Shown piece by piece: positions 9,245-17,753 of a stretch of 21,588 bases of DNA. Position numbers and translations under genes: made by a program. The notes beneath the pieces are model-generated. The model ran no database searches. It was given only the letters and a program-made list of their open reading frames with translations, and was not told the DNA's origin. Position 1 is the stretch's first letter. Every line of letters starts with the position of its first letter. The DNA is from UBA2421 sp964641895. Its GTDB lineage: Bacteria > Planctomycetota > Phycisphaerae > Tepidisphaerales > Tepidisphaeraceae. The DNA is taken from the NCBI GenBank assembly GCA_964641895.1, contig CAZXLA010000042.1, forward strand, positions 1 through 21,588. Reading direction: 5' to 3'.

Positions 9245-9687
9245 TTCAGGACCTCCTTAAGGATTCGCACCTTTTCCAGAAAATCGGTCGCTTGGCGAAT
9301 GGTGCTTGATTCGGTGGAGTATCTCAACTGCACATGCCATGCGGTGGCGATTGCCTTAAGATCTTCGACGTATCGCCGTCCGTCCCGATCCCCGCGAACA
9401 AGCAACGCTGCTTCTAATTCCGGGAGATTATCAATCATCGCGCCCAAGGCATGAAGACGCCAAACGAGCGTCCATACCGCCCTCTCCGCGCGCGTCGCAT
9501 CCGCGTGCAGCGTTTTCCGGCTTGCTTCTGGAAATCGTTCAACCAGATTGGCCTTAAGCAGAATCTCAATCACAAATCCACCAAGGTACTTGGCTCCCAT
9601 GGCACGCTCATTCTTACCGGTTTGGGTCAATGCCAATGCATCGCGATATCTGCGCTCCGCGACTTGAATGAGCTGATTCTTCTGCAA
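9241..9687 (-). CDS. HEPN-like domain protein inside the MoxR operon
   Basis: The 148-residue all-helical product carries two HEPN-family features: AMGAKYLGGFVIEILLKA (29-46), matching the A-x-Y-L-x-G-x-x-x-E-x-x-L-K-A helix, and a late WHVQLRYSTES (117-127) resembling the W-x-x-x-x-R-Y segment before the last helix. The RNase motif of catalytic HEPN toxins, Arg with His 4-6 residues on, is not visible (only R57-x3-H61 and R78-x-H79), so RNase activity is doubtful. The start is TTG at 9687 with GGAG about 6 nt upstream; an in-frame TAG precedes it and no ATG in frame would keep the HEPN helix. It starts 24 nt after the MoxR stop and overlaps the 97-residue gene by ATGA. Such proteins often pair with nucleotidyltransferases or act in conflict systems; here no nucleotidyltransferase is seen. 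Confidence 0.68.
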   Translation of the reverse strand: MQKNQLIQVAERRYRDALALTQTGKNERAMGAKYLGGFVIEILLKANLVERFPEASRKTLHADATRAERAVWTLVWRLHALGAMIDNLPELEAALLVRGDRDGRRYVEDLKAIATAWHVQLRYSTESSTIRQATDFLEKVRILKEVLK

Positions 9688-9711
9688 CGGGTCTCCATCG
9701 AACGCAGTCCA

Positions 9712-10785
<1,074 letters not shown>

Positions 10786-10872
10786 ACTATTGCTCCTGCG
10801 GTTGGCCCCTGCGTCGGATAACGGCACATGCGTGGTCGTCGATCCATGACGAGCGGGCTGATCCTTTTCTGC

Positions 10873-10900
10873 ATCGTACCAGTTGCGTGAGTCGGCTCAA
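10873..10900 (-). promoter_or_regulatory. Possible sigma-70 promoter of the MoxR operon
   Basis: On the minus strand TTGAGC (10900-10895) and TACGAT (10878-10873) are 16 nt apart, each matching 4 of 6 consensus bases. This would give a leader of roughly 80 nt before the MoxR ATG. It is in the right place for a long operon, but the match is modest. Confidence 0.3.
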
Positions 10901-10908
10901 CCACGAAA

Positions 10909-10956
10909 TTATGATTCACCAGATTTAAGATGCACCAACGTTAAGATTCATCAACG
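10909..10956 (+). repeat. Three tandem 16-bp repeats upstream of mutM
   Basis: Units are TTATGATTCACCAGAT (10909-10924), TTAAGATGCACCAACG (10925-10940) and TTAAGATTCATCAACG (10941-10956). Units 2 and 3 differ at two bases; unit 1 differs from them by four or five. The array ends 13 nt before the mutM ATG, and the first unit contains TATGAT, a possible -10 box. The position suggests operator sites or a small satellite in the mutM promoter; function is inferred. Confidence 0.8.
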
Positions 10957-10969
10957 TCGGAAAAGTTCC

Positions 10970-11791
10970 ATGCCAGAACTGCCGGAAGTGCAAACCGTCG
11001 TCAATACGCTGGCTCCGCTGCTGGTCGGGCGGCGGATCGAGCGGATCGTCCACCTCCGCGCCGACATCGTGTGCCCGCTGGAAGTTGATCTGCGTTTACT
11101 CGTCACACAAAGATTCGTCCAATCCGTCACGCGCCGCGGCAAACGCATCGTCATTCTGCTGGATGACGGCAACCGATTTTTCATTCATCTGGGCATGACT
11201 GGCAGACTCACGATCGAATCGGCTGCCGCGATCATTCGCCCCCACAGCCACTTGATCCTCGACTGCGATAACGGCCGGCAGTTGCGTTTCGTCGACCCGC
11301 GCCGCTTCGGCGGAATCTTCTGGCTCGGCCAGAGCCGCGGCGATGAGGCGATCGGCCCCGAGCCGTTCGACCTGCGGCCCGCCCAACTACTCCGCCGCCT
11401 ACACACCACCCGCCGTGCAGTTAAAACGACCTTGCTCGATCAGCGATTCATTGCGGGAATCGGAAATATTTATGCAGACGAGGCGTTGTTTGCATCCGGC
11501 ATTCACCCGTTGACGCTCGCAAATCAGGTCAACATCGAGCAGGGTCGACGGCTCAACAGCGCGATCAAGCGCATCCTGAACAAAGCCATTCGCCATCGTG
11601 GAAGCTCATTGCAGGATTACGTCGATGCCAACGGCGCACGCGGATCGTTCCAAACGATGCACAAGGTCTACGATCGCACCGGTCAACCTTGTCGGGTTTG
11701 CAGGACGCCGATCCAGCGCATCGTCGTCGCGCAGCGATCAACGCATTTCTGCCCCAACTGTCAACGCAAGGATGGCCGATTCAACCAGTGA
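10970..11791 (+). CDS. mutM: Formamidopyrimidine-DNA glycosylase (Fpg/MutM)
   Basis: The 273-residue enzyme removes 8-oxoguanine and formamidopyrimidines from DNA and nicks the resulting abasic site (base excision repair). All key features are present: N-terminal MPELPEVQTV with the catalytic Pro (after Met removal) and Glu, the conserved Lys in RRGKRI (57 in mature numbering), MTGRL, the helix-two-turn-helix GIGNIYADEALF, and a C-terminal zinc finger C241-x2-C244-x16-C261-x2-C264. The ATG at 10970 was chosen because the family must start MPELPE; the frame extends upstream but would mask the catalytic Pro. It is divergent from MoxR, and kinase remnants abut its stop on the other strand. Confidence 0.97.
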   Translation: MPELPEVQTVVNTLAPLLVGRRIERIVHLRADIVCPLEVDLRLLVTQRFVQSVTRRGKRIVILLDDGNRFFIHLGMTGRLTIESAAAIIRPHSHLILDCDNGRQLRFVDPRRFGGIFWLGQSRGDEAIGPEPFDLRPAQLLRRLHTTRRAVKTTLLDQRFIAGIGNIYADEALFASGIHPLTLANQVNIEQGRRLNSAIKRILNKAIRHRGSSLQDYVDANGARGSFQTMHKVYDRTGQPCRVCRTPIQRIVVAQRSTHFCPNCQRKDGRFNQ

Positions 11792-12506
11792 CACCCGCGT
11801 GCTGGGTTTGGGCGGATCGACCGTGCGGATCAGGCGCTGCATCTCCATCATCGCGGCCGACCGAAGTTGTCGGGAGTCGAACGGCGTGGTGCCGGTCAGC
11901 AACTCATAGAGCAGTACACCCAGGCTGTAGACGTCGTTGCGCGTATCGACATCCGTTCCATCGGTTCCGGCCTGCTCCGGCGACATGTATTCCGGCGTGC
12001 CGATGAACTGGCGAGCGTCGGTCATCATCGTCCCCGCGCCGCTTTGCTGCACGGCTTTTGCCACCCCGAAGTCGATTACCTTTGGAACCGGCTTGCCGTC
12101 TTGCAGTGTGACGAGCACGTTGGACGGTTTGATGTCGCGGTGGATGATCCCCTTTTGGTGCGCGTGGTGAACCGCCTGACAAATTTGTGCGAACAAGTTC
12201 AGCCTGTCGCGCGTCGACAATCGGTGCTCATCACAAAATTGGGTGACGGGTGAACCGTCGACCAGTTCCATCACGAAATACGGCCGCCCGCCATCGGTGG
12301 TGCCGGCATCGAGCACTCAGGCGATCCAGAAAATCGGCGGCGCGGTCGTGCGACTCCAGCAGCGATACGACCGCCGAATGCAGTTCGTGATCACCGACGC
12401 ACTCGGCCGCCACAAACGCCCCCCGCTCGCCGGCGGGCAGATCAACCGCGGCACCGAAGATTGTCTTCACGCGTGCCAGGGGCACATTGGGATCACGTTC
12501 CGCCAT
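11738..12506 (-). pseudogene. Broken serine/threonine protein kinase: N-terminal stub plus C-lobe, no N-lobe
   Basis: From the ATG at 12506 (AAGGAGCCGGAG upstream) the frame gives the stub typical of planctomycete kinases (RVKTIFGAAVDLPAGERGAF, then SHDRAADFL). At about 12318-12330 it jumps by frameshift to LDAGTTDGGRPYFVMEL, in a second frame that opens with a weak GTG at 12316 just after an in-frame TGA. The C-lobe is well kept: HRDIKPSNVLV, IDFGVAK, GTPEYMSPEQA, DVYSLGVLLYELLTG. The whole N-lobe (glycine-rich loop, catalytic Lys) is missing, so it cannot bind ATP normally. Kinase-like sequence also ends at PPKPSTRVSL, about 11785, exactly where mutM ends; the last residues are only mutM read backwards. 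Both ends are therefore cut. A misassembly of tandem kinase genes is an alternative. Confidence 0.8.
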
Positions 12507-12572
12507 TCAGCTCCGGCTCCTTACGCCTCGACCCAACTTCACTCTTGCCCCAAAACAACGCACCGTCGGCCG

Positions 12573-12776
12573 TCACCACGCCGATGTTTCTAAGCGACAA
12601 CGACGCACTTTACGGGCCAGCACCTGCCGGCGACGTGGTGGTTCTTGATCGTCACCGCACGCCTGCTGCACAAATGCGGAACGCTGTGGCGCCGGTAATT
12701 CGACCGCCTGGCTGAAGATTTCCTTCATGCGCTGCGGCGAGGCAATTGGCTGTTCGGGCGGCGGTCCGGAGGCCAT
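12573..12776 (-). pseudogene. Second kinase N-terminal stub, truncated
   Basis: The ATG at 12776, 16 nt after the ECF sigma stop, starts a 67-residue frame whose first 45 residues match the same kinase leader as the next stub: RMKEIFSQAVELPAPQRSAF and an acidic GDDQE against RVKTIFGAAVDLPAGERGAF and GDHE. After about residue 45 the similarity stops and the frame ends in unrelated Arg-rich sequence. It is probably the start of the kinase once partnered with the sigma gene upstream. No kinase catalytic sequence is attached. The stretch 12507-12572 holds no gene, only the ribosome binding site of the next stub. Confidence 0.6.
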
Positions 12777-12792
12777 CGGTTTCCTTGTCGCC

Positions 12793-13329
12793 CTATTGCA
12801 GTGCCTGAAACAGCCACGCTCGGGCGAATTGCCATTCTCGCTTCACCGTGCGGTCGGATATTCCCAGCGCCACGGCGGTTTCTTCGACGCTCAATCCCGC
12901 AAAAAAGCGCAGTTTCACCACGGCGGCGGCCTGGGCGTCTGAGTCTTCTAAGCGACGAATCGCCTCATCAAGGGCCAGGGTTTGTTCGGGATCAAAATCG
13001 GCAGCCAGATCGGCCACGTCGATAATCGCCCGCTTAGCGCCCCCGCCGCGCTTGTGGCGGCGCTTGGTACGGGCGTGGTCGATCAGAATCCGCCGCATCG
13101 CCTCGGCGGCCGCCATGACGAAGCGTGTGCGGTCGAGCTGGAACACCGACGGGTTTTGGCTCAATTTCAGGTACGCCTCGTTCACGAGTGCCGTAGCCTG
13201 CAGCGTGTGGCCGACGTTTTCGCTGGAAAGTCGATGCCGGGCGATGCCCCGAAGCTGGTCGTAAACCTTTTCCAGCAACGCGTCGGAGTCGGCAGAAATC
13301 GGCTGAGGTTGATCGGGGACATCGTTCAT
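12793..13329 (-). CDS. ECF sigma factor, Planctomycetes type (Sig-70_X6/TIGR02999-like)
   Basis: The 178-residue product shows sigma region 2 (LLEKVYDQLRGIARHRLSSE, HTLQATALVNEAYLKL, FVMAAAEAMRRILIDHARTK) and region 4 with its helix-turn-helix (LSVEETAVALGISDRTVKRE, WQFARAWLF). The HTLQATALVNEAYLKL and RRILIDHAR motifs are typical of the ECF group abundant in Planctomycetes and usually encoded beside a Ser/Thr kinase. The ATG at 13329 gives the usual family length; an upstream ATG at 13404 would run into the divergent aldolase gene and adds non-conserved residues. The kinase expected downstream is broken (see the pseudogenes), so this sigma may have lost its partner. Confidence 0.92.
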   Translation of the reverse strand: MNDVPDQPQPISADSDALLEKVYDQLRGIARHRLSSENVGHTLQATALVNEAYLKLSQNPSVFQLDRTRFVMAAAEAMRRILIDHARTKRRHKRGGGAKRAIIDVADLAADFDPEQTLALDEAIRRLEDSDAQAAAVVKLRFFAGLSVEETAVALGISDRTVKREWQFARAWLFQALQ

Positions 13330-13391
13330 GGGCCGTCGCCAGTGTACCGTCCGGTTTGCGCCCGGGCAGGTTTCGTGGTACACCATGCGCC

Positions 13392-14078
13392 GTGAGCGAT
13401 TCATCCACTGAACGGCTTCGGGAGAGCATCTGCGATATCGGTCGACGCCTTTGGACGCGCGGCCTGTGCGCCGGAAGCGACGGTAACATTACCGTGCGCG
13501 TCAGCGCCGACGCGTTTCTTTGCACCCCCGCCGGACACAGCAAGGGATTTCTCACACCTGAATCAATGTGCCTGATCGATGGCGGCGGCAATCCAGTCGC
13601 CGGGCAACCCGTCGGCACTGAAGGCAAGCCGTCGAGCGAGCTTCGGCTGCATTTGGCGGTTTACGAAGAACGGCCGGATGTCCACGCCGTCATTCACAGC
13701 CACCCGCCGACGGCGACGGGCTTCGCGTTGGCGCATCGATTGCCGGCGACGTGGGTCTACGCCGAGGCAGATGTGCTGCTGCATCCGATCGCGCTGGTGC
13801 CGTATGTCACGCCCGGCGACGAACGACTGGCCAATGCCGTCCGGCCCGTCGTCAAAAACAGTGACGTGCTACTTCTTGCCAACCACGGCGTGGTTTGCGT
13901 CGGCGCGGATCTACAGCAGGCGTATTTCAAGCTGGAGATGCTCGAGTCGTTTACACAGGTGCTGCTCGCGGCCGATCGGGCCGGTGGGGCCAAGCAGTTT
14001 CTTACGCCCGATCAAGGCGAACTGGCAGCGTTGCGCCGCAAGCTGCGCGGCGACCGCTTCGGCCCTGCGGCGAAGTGA
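13392..14078 (+). CDS. Class II aldolase, L-fuculose-phosphate aldolase-like
   Basis: A 228-residue zinc-dependent class II aldolase/adducin-family enzyme. With the GTG start at 13392, E83, H102, H104 and H165 fall at the same spacing as E73, H92, H94 and H155 of E. coli FucA (19, 2 and 61 residues apart); local motifs are GKPSSELRLH, HAVIHSHPPT and LLANHGVV. It probably cleaves a deoxysugar 1-phosphate such as fuculose- or rhamnulose-1-phosphate to dihydroxyacetone phosphate and lactaldehyde; the substrate cannot be fixed by eye. The GTG is preferred to an in-frame TTG at 13356 because the extra residues are not conserved. A GH78-like gene follows after 21 nt, supporting rhamnose or fucose use. 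Confidence 0.86.
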   Translation: MSDSSTERLRESICDIGRRLWTRGLCAGSDGNITVRVSADAFLCTPAGHSKGFLTPESMCLIDGGGNPVAGQPVGTEGKPSSELRLHLAVYEERPDVHAVIHSHPPTATGFALAHRLPATWVYAEADVLLHPIALVPYVTPGDERLANAVRPVVKNSDVLLLANHGVVCVGADLQQAYFKLEMLESFTQVLLAADRAGGAKQFLTPDQGELAALRRKLRGDRFGPAAK

Positions 14079-14099
14079 GGGCGGGATGACCGGCCCCGA

Positions 14100-16547
14100 A
14101 TGACGAGCAGAGTGGTACCACGAGGGATTATTGTGGATGCGGTCAAACAAAATTCAACCGCAAATATGCTTCCCGCCATCGTCGGCCGGTGGGCCTGGCC
14201 GGACCGACTGGTGCTGCTTCCGAGGAATCAGTACGTCTACTTCCGCCGAGCGGTGAAGCTGGCCGGCCGGCCGCGCCGCGCGATGGCGCGCGTGTCGGCA
14301 GACGCGCGATATCGCTTGTTTGTCAACGGCGTGAGCCTTCACTTCGGGCCGGCGCGTTCGTTTCCACAAAACCAATGCGTCGATGAGATCGATCTGGCAT
14401 CGCATCTGATCGAGGGCGACAACGTCATCGCCGTTATCGCGCACCAGTTCGGCATCGGAACGTTCCAATCGGTGTGGCGCGAGGCATCGGGATTTCTATT
14501 TGATTGCAGCATCGATTGTGGCGACGAATCCGTAGCGGTACACACCCTCAAAGATTGGGTTTGCAAAACAGCGACCGCGTGGAAGCGCGACGTCGCCCGT
14601 TCGGCGATCCAGATGGGCTTTCAGGAACACTTTGACGGCAACGAAGAGCCCGCCGGCTGGATGATGCCGGGGTTTGCAGCCACCGAGGATGCCGGCTGGC
14701 GCGCGCCGCAGGATTGCGGTCCCGCCGGGCAGCACCCGTGGATCAATCTCGTGCCGCGGCAGGTTCCGTTGCTGGCGTCGAAGCAGACGCAGTTTGCGAA
14801 GGCCGTAGGCATCTTCCGCGGCGGTAACACGCGCGGGCACAAGGTCGCGACCGATATTTATAAGCTGGTAGAGAACGAGAAGGTGAAAAAGACCGACGAC
14901 GGCATCGACGCGCCTTCGGCCATGCTCGTGGATGACGACCTCTGCACCACGATTGAGCCACCGGATGTGGGCACATTCACCGCCGTCGTGCTTGAAACGC
15001 AGGGGTACTGCACGGGGCATTTCATCCTCGATATTGCCGAAGCCGGCGGCGGGGAAATCGTCGATGTCGTTTACAACGAAGCGGTGGCCAAAAACGACTG
15101 GCTGCAATTCAACAGCGTCATCGGCGGCGGCGCGCAAACGGCGAGCCGGTACCGCTGCCGCCCGGGCGCGCAACGATGGGAGACGTTTCACTTCAACGGC
15201 ATGCGTTATGTGGCGGTGATCTTTCGCAATGTGGAAAAACCGTTAAAGGTTCGGTTCATCGGCACGCGGCGTGTTCATGCAAACGTCGAGTCTGCCGGCG
15301 CGTTTGAATGCAGCGATAAAAAACTCAACGCCATCTGGCGAATGTGCCGCGAAACGCAGTTGGCGTGTCTGCTCGATACATTTGTCGATTGCCCCTGGCG
15401 CGAGCAGGCCATGTGGTGGGGCGACGCGCGCGTGCAGGCGGCCGTCACCGTGCATGCGTTTGGCGACAGCTCCATCCTTGAATACGGCATTCGACTTCTT
15501 TCGCAGGCGCAAGCCCCGGACGGTTCGATTCATGCCCACCCGCCAAGCGATTGGCCGGCGCATCGTCTGCCCGATTTCATGTGTACCTGGGTGAGCACGA
15601 TCTGGGATCACTATTGGCTCACCGGCCGAATCGACCTGATCCGCGAATGCCTGCCGGTGGTGCATCGTCTGTTCGATTTTTTGACGCGCCATGCACGGCC
15701 CGATGGACTCATCGGCGCGTTTGATGGATGGTGGGTCTTCCTCGACTGGGCCGAGCTTCACAAGACCGACTTCAGTGCCGTGCTGAACCTCATCTATCTG
15801 CAGGCCGTCGAGCACGCCGCACAATTGTGCCAAATTGCCGGCGATCCCCCCGCGGCCCAGCGTTACCGGGCGCGGGCCGAGCACTTGCGCGAGGCCATCG
15901 TCACTTGCTTCTGGGATGACAAGCAGCAGCTATTTCGAGACGGGCTGGATGCCAACGTCGGCAAGCCGGTGCCGCTGGTTTCGCAGCAGGCGAATGCGCT
16001 GGCGATACTGCTCAACCTGCAGCCGGAGCATCACGCGAAGCTTGCCAAAGAGACGCTCCTTAAACCCGCCAAGCAGTCGAAGCCTTCGGTGGTCACCGCC
16101 ACCCCCTTTTTTTACGCCTACGTGTTGGAAGCGATGATCCGCACGGGGCTGCGCGCCGAAGCGATCAAGTTGATCGATGACAAATGGGGGCGATGGGTGG
16201 ATGAAGGCTACGTGACCTGCGCCGAAACGTGGAAGCCGATTCCCCTAAGCCAGTGCCATGCCTGGTCGGCATCGCCGTTATATTTATTGATGCAGGAAGT
16301 TCTGGGCGTTCGCGCCACCGAAGCGGGCTTTCGCAAGTTAAGGATCGCGCCGCTGCCCATGAAGCTCGATTTTGCGCGGGGCACCGTGCCCACGCCGATG
16401 GGCGTCGTGAAGGTGGATTGGGAAGCGGTGGGCGGCGATCAATTGGCGGTGCGGATTGAGCTGCCGCCGGGCGTCGAGGCCGAATTTGTCAGCCCCGCCG
16501 GGCAATCGCGACTGCTTCGGGCGGGCGTGCATGAGTTCCAAACCTGA
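14100..16547 (+). CDS. GH78 alpha-L-rhamnosidase-like glycoside hydrolase
   Basis: The 815-residue product has N-terminal beta-sandwich domains with the GH78 pattern ADARYRLFVNG (about 63-73) and an (alpha/alpha)6 barrel. The barrel carries D430-x4-E435-x6-D442 in VDCPWREQAMWWGDARVQ; this +5 and +12 spacing is that of the catalytic region of known GH78 enzymes (D567, E572, D579 of Bacillus RhaB). Later ETWKPIPLSQCHAWSASPLY supplies the probable second catalytic Glu and a conserved His. No signal peptide is visible, so it is probably cytoplasmic and acts on imported oligosaccharides or glycosides. The ATG at 14100 has GAGGG about 15 nt upstream, a poor site, and M23 at 14166 is an alternative. 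It lies 21 nt after the aldolase gene, probably in one operon. Confidence 0.88.
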   Translation: MTSRVVPRGIIVDAVKQNSTANMLPAIVGRWAWPDRLVLLPRNQYVYFRRAVKLAGRPRRAMARVSADARYRLFVNGVSLHFGPARSFPQNQCVDEIDLASHLIEGDNVIAVIAHQFGIGTFQSVWREASGFLFDCSIDCGDESVAVHTLKDWVCKTATAWKRDVARSAIQMGFQEHFDGNEEPAGWMMPGFAATEDAGWRAPQDCGPAGQHPWINLVPRQVPLLASKQTQFAKAVGIFRGGNTRGHKVATDIYKLVENEKVKKTDDGIDAPSAMLVDDDLCTTIEPPDVGTFTAVVLETQGYCTGHFILDIAEAGGGEIVDVVYNEAVAKNDWLQFNSVIGGGAQTASRYRCRPGAQRWETFHFNGMRYVAVIFRNVEKPLKVRFIGTRRVHANVESAGAFECSDKKLNAIWRMCRETQLACLLDTFVDCPWREQAMWWGDARVQAAVTVHAFGDSSILEYGIRLLSQAQAPDGSIHAHPPSDWPAHRLPDFMCTWVSTIWDHYWLTGRIDLIRECLPVVHRLFDFLTRHARPDGLIGAFDGWWVFLDWAELHKTDFSAVLNLIYLQAVEHAAQLCQIAGDPPAAQRYRARAEHLREAIVTCFWDDKQQLFRDGLDANVGKPVPLVSQQANALAILLNLQPEHHAKLAKETLLKPAKQSKPSVVTATPFFYAYVLEAMIRTGLRAEAIKLIDDKWGRWVDEGYVTCAETWKPIPLSQCHAWSASPLYLLMQEVLGVRATEAGFRKLRIAPLPMKLDFARGTVPTPMGVVKVDWEAVGGDQLAVRIELPPGVEAEFVSPAGQSRLLRAGVHEFQT

Positions 16548-16599
16548 TTTTCCCAACCCCCGAGTCAGAATCCAACGAACCATCGCCCCCGCCACCGTG

Positions 16600-16605
16600 T
16601 ATAAT
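16600..16605 (+). promoter_or_regulatory. Possible -10 box of the PEP-CTERM protease gene
   Basis: A perfect TATAAT stands 6 nt before the GTG start of the protease gene; no TTGACA-like -35 is seen at the right distance. If real, transcription would start at or next to the GTG, giving a leaderless message. A weak call. Confidence 0.25.
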
Positions 16606-16611
16606 CAACAC

Positions 16612-17607
16612 GTGAAGTACCCATTGGCCATTGCAACGATCGTAGCGGGCGTAACGGCTGGAGCGGCCCCCGCTCACGCGGTCATCCTGCTGCAAAGCGA
16701 AACTCGGAACACCACCGCGCCCGCCGGAGCGTTGGCCGGGTCAGGCTGGCAGTGGCAAGGGCAGTTCAATGCCTTCCTGGGCACTCCAATCTCCTCAAAA
16801 TACTTCGTCACGGCGCAGCACATTGGAAGCATCGCCAATGGCCTGCTCACGCCTTTTTTCTACGACGGAACCGTCTACCAAACCACGTCGGCGGTGGACG
16901 TTCCTGGAACGGATTTGCGCATCTGGCGCATCGCCGAAACTTTCAACAATTGGGCGCCCCTTTACGACCGATCGATCGACGGGCCGGAAGCCGGAAAAGA
17001 CCTCGTCGTCTTCGGCCGCGGCACACAGCGCGGCGAACCGATCTACGTCACCTCGCCGCGCGTACCGTCCGAAATAGGCGCAAGCCCGCCGGTGCGCCTG
17101 CAGCTCAAAGGCTGGAAGTGGGGCGCCGTGGATTCAATCACAAGCTGGGGGCAGAACCGCGTGGAAGAAGTGATCGCCGACGAAAGCTTTGGCGAGCTTC
17201 TGTACTTCTCATTCGACAACCCCGGCGGGCCAAACGAGGCGGCGCTTTCAGGCGGCGATAGCGGCGGCGGCGTTTTTATTCAATCGCCAACCGGCCAATG
17301 GAAACTCGCCGGCATCAATCTAGGTGTGGATGGACCGTTCCGACTCACCGAAACAGGCGAAGCATTCTCGGCGTCGGTCTTCGACGCCGGCGGGTTGTAT
17401 GTCAACGAGCCGCCCATGCTCATCCCGGACACTCACCTGAATATATCGACGGGAGCCTACTCCTCTTCCGTCGCCGGAAGTCTGCCGTTCATTCTCAGTA
17501 CGATTGCTACGCCGACGACAAGCAGCGCCATTCCCGAACCCGCGACGGCGGCGGTGCTTATCGGTTTGGTCATCGCTGGATCATTCCGTCGGCGTCATAA
17601 CGGCTAA
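16612..17607 (+). CDS. Secreted trypsin-like serine protease with PEP-CTERM tail
   Basis: A 331-residue exported protein. The signal peptide (KYPLAIATIVAG, ending APAHA at about 23) precedes a trypsin-like domain with all three catalytic positions: H70 in YFVTAQHIG, D101 in GTDLRIWRI and S217 in SGGDSGGGVF. The C-terminus is a PEP-CTERM signal (IPEPATAAVLIGLVIAG, then RRRHNG), which in family terms is recognised by exosortase for sorting at the cell surface. The GTG at 16612 was chosen because it begins the signal peptide; the frame is open further upstream but overlaps the GH78 gene. No Shine-Dalgarno is visible and a TATAAT lies just upstream. No exosortase gene is in the window. Confidence 0.88.
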   Translation: MKYPLAIATIVAGVTAGAAPAHAVILLQSETRNTTAPAGALAGSGWQWQGQFNAFLGTPISSKYFVTAQHIGSIANGLLTPFFYDGTVYQTTSAVDVPGTDLRIWRIAETFNNWAPLYDRSIDGPEAGKDLVVFGRGTQRGEPIYVTSPRVPSEIGASPPVRLQLKGWKWGAVDSITSWGQNRVEEVIADESFGELLYFSFDNPGGPNEAALSGGDSGGGVFIQSPTGQWKLAGINLGVDGPFRLTETGEAFSASVFDAGGLYVNEPPMLIPDTHLNISTGAYSSSVAGSLPFILSTIATPTTSSAIPEPATAAVLIGLVIAGSFRRRHNG

Positions 17608-17638
17608 ATAAAAACAGACTAAAAGGGTACGTCCGGCG

Positions 17639-17676
17639 GCACGACTTGGCTCTCAGCCTCTCAGGCCAAGTCGTGC
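17639..17676. terminator. Perfect 12-bp hairpin between convergent genes, putative bidirectional terminator
   Basis: GCACGACTTGGC (17639-17650) and GCCAAGTCGTGC (17665-17676) are exact reverse complements with a 14-nt loop. The hairpin sits between the plus-strand protease gene (stop 17607) and the minus-strand coiled-coil gene (stop 17754), where both transcripts would end. No T-run follows on either side, so it may stop RNA polymerase inefficiently or act as an mRNA 3' stabiliser; it could also be a dispersed palindrome. The rest of 17608-17753 shows no gene. Confidence 0.5.
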
Positions 17677-17753
17677 GAAGTTGGAGGGCGTCAGGCGTAG
17701 CGAGGCCCTACTCGCACGACATGGCGATTCGTGGAGTGTCTTTCCGACTCGTA

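Noticed and set aside
9241..9687. HEPN RNase toxin
   Set aside because: The Arg-x4-6-His catalytic motif is absent, so only HEPN-like fold is claimed, not RNase activity.
11738..12316. A functional 192-residue kinase starting at GTG 12316
   Set aside because: It lacks the ATP-binding N-lobe, has no ribosome binding site, and its last residues are mutM read in reverse.
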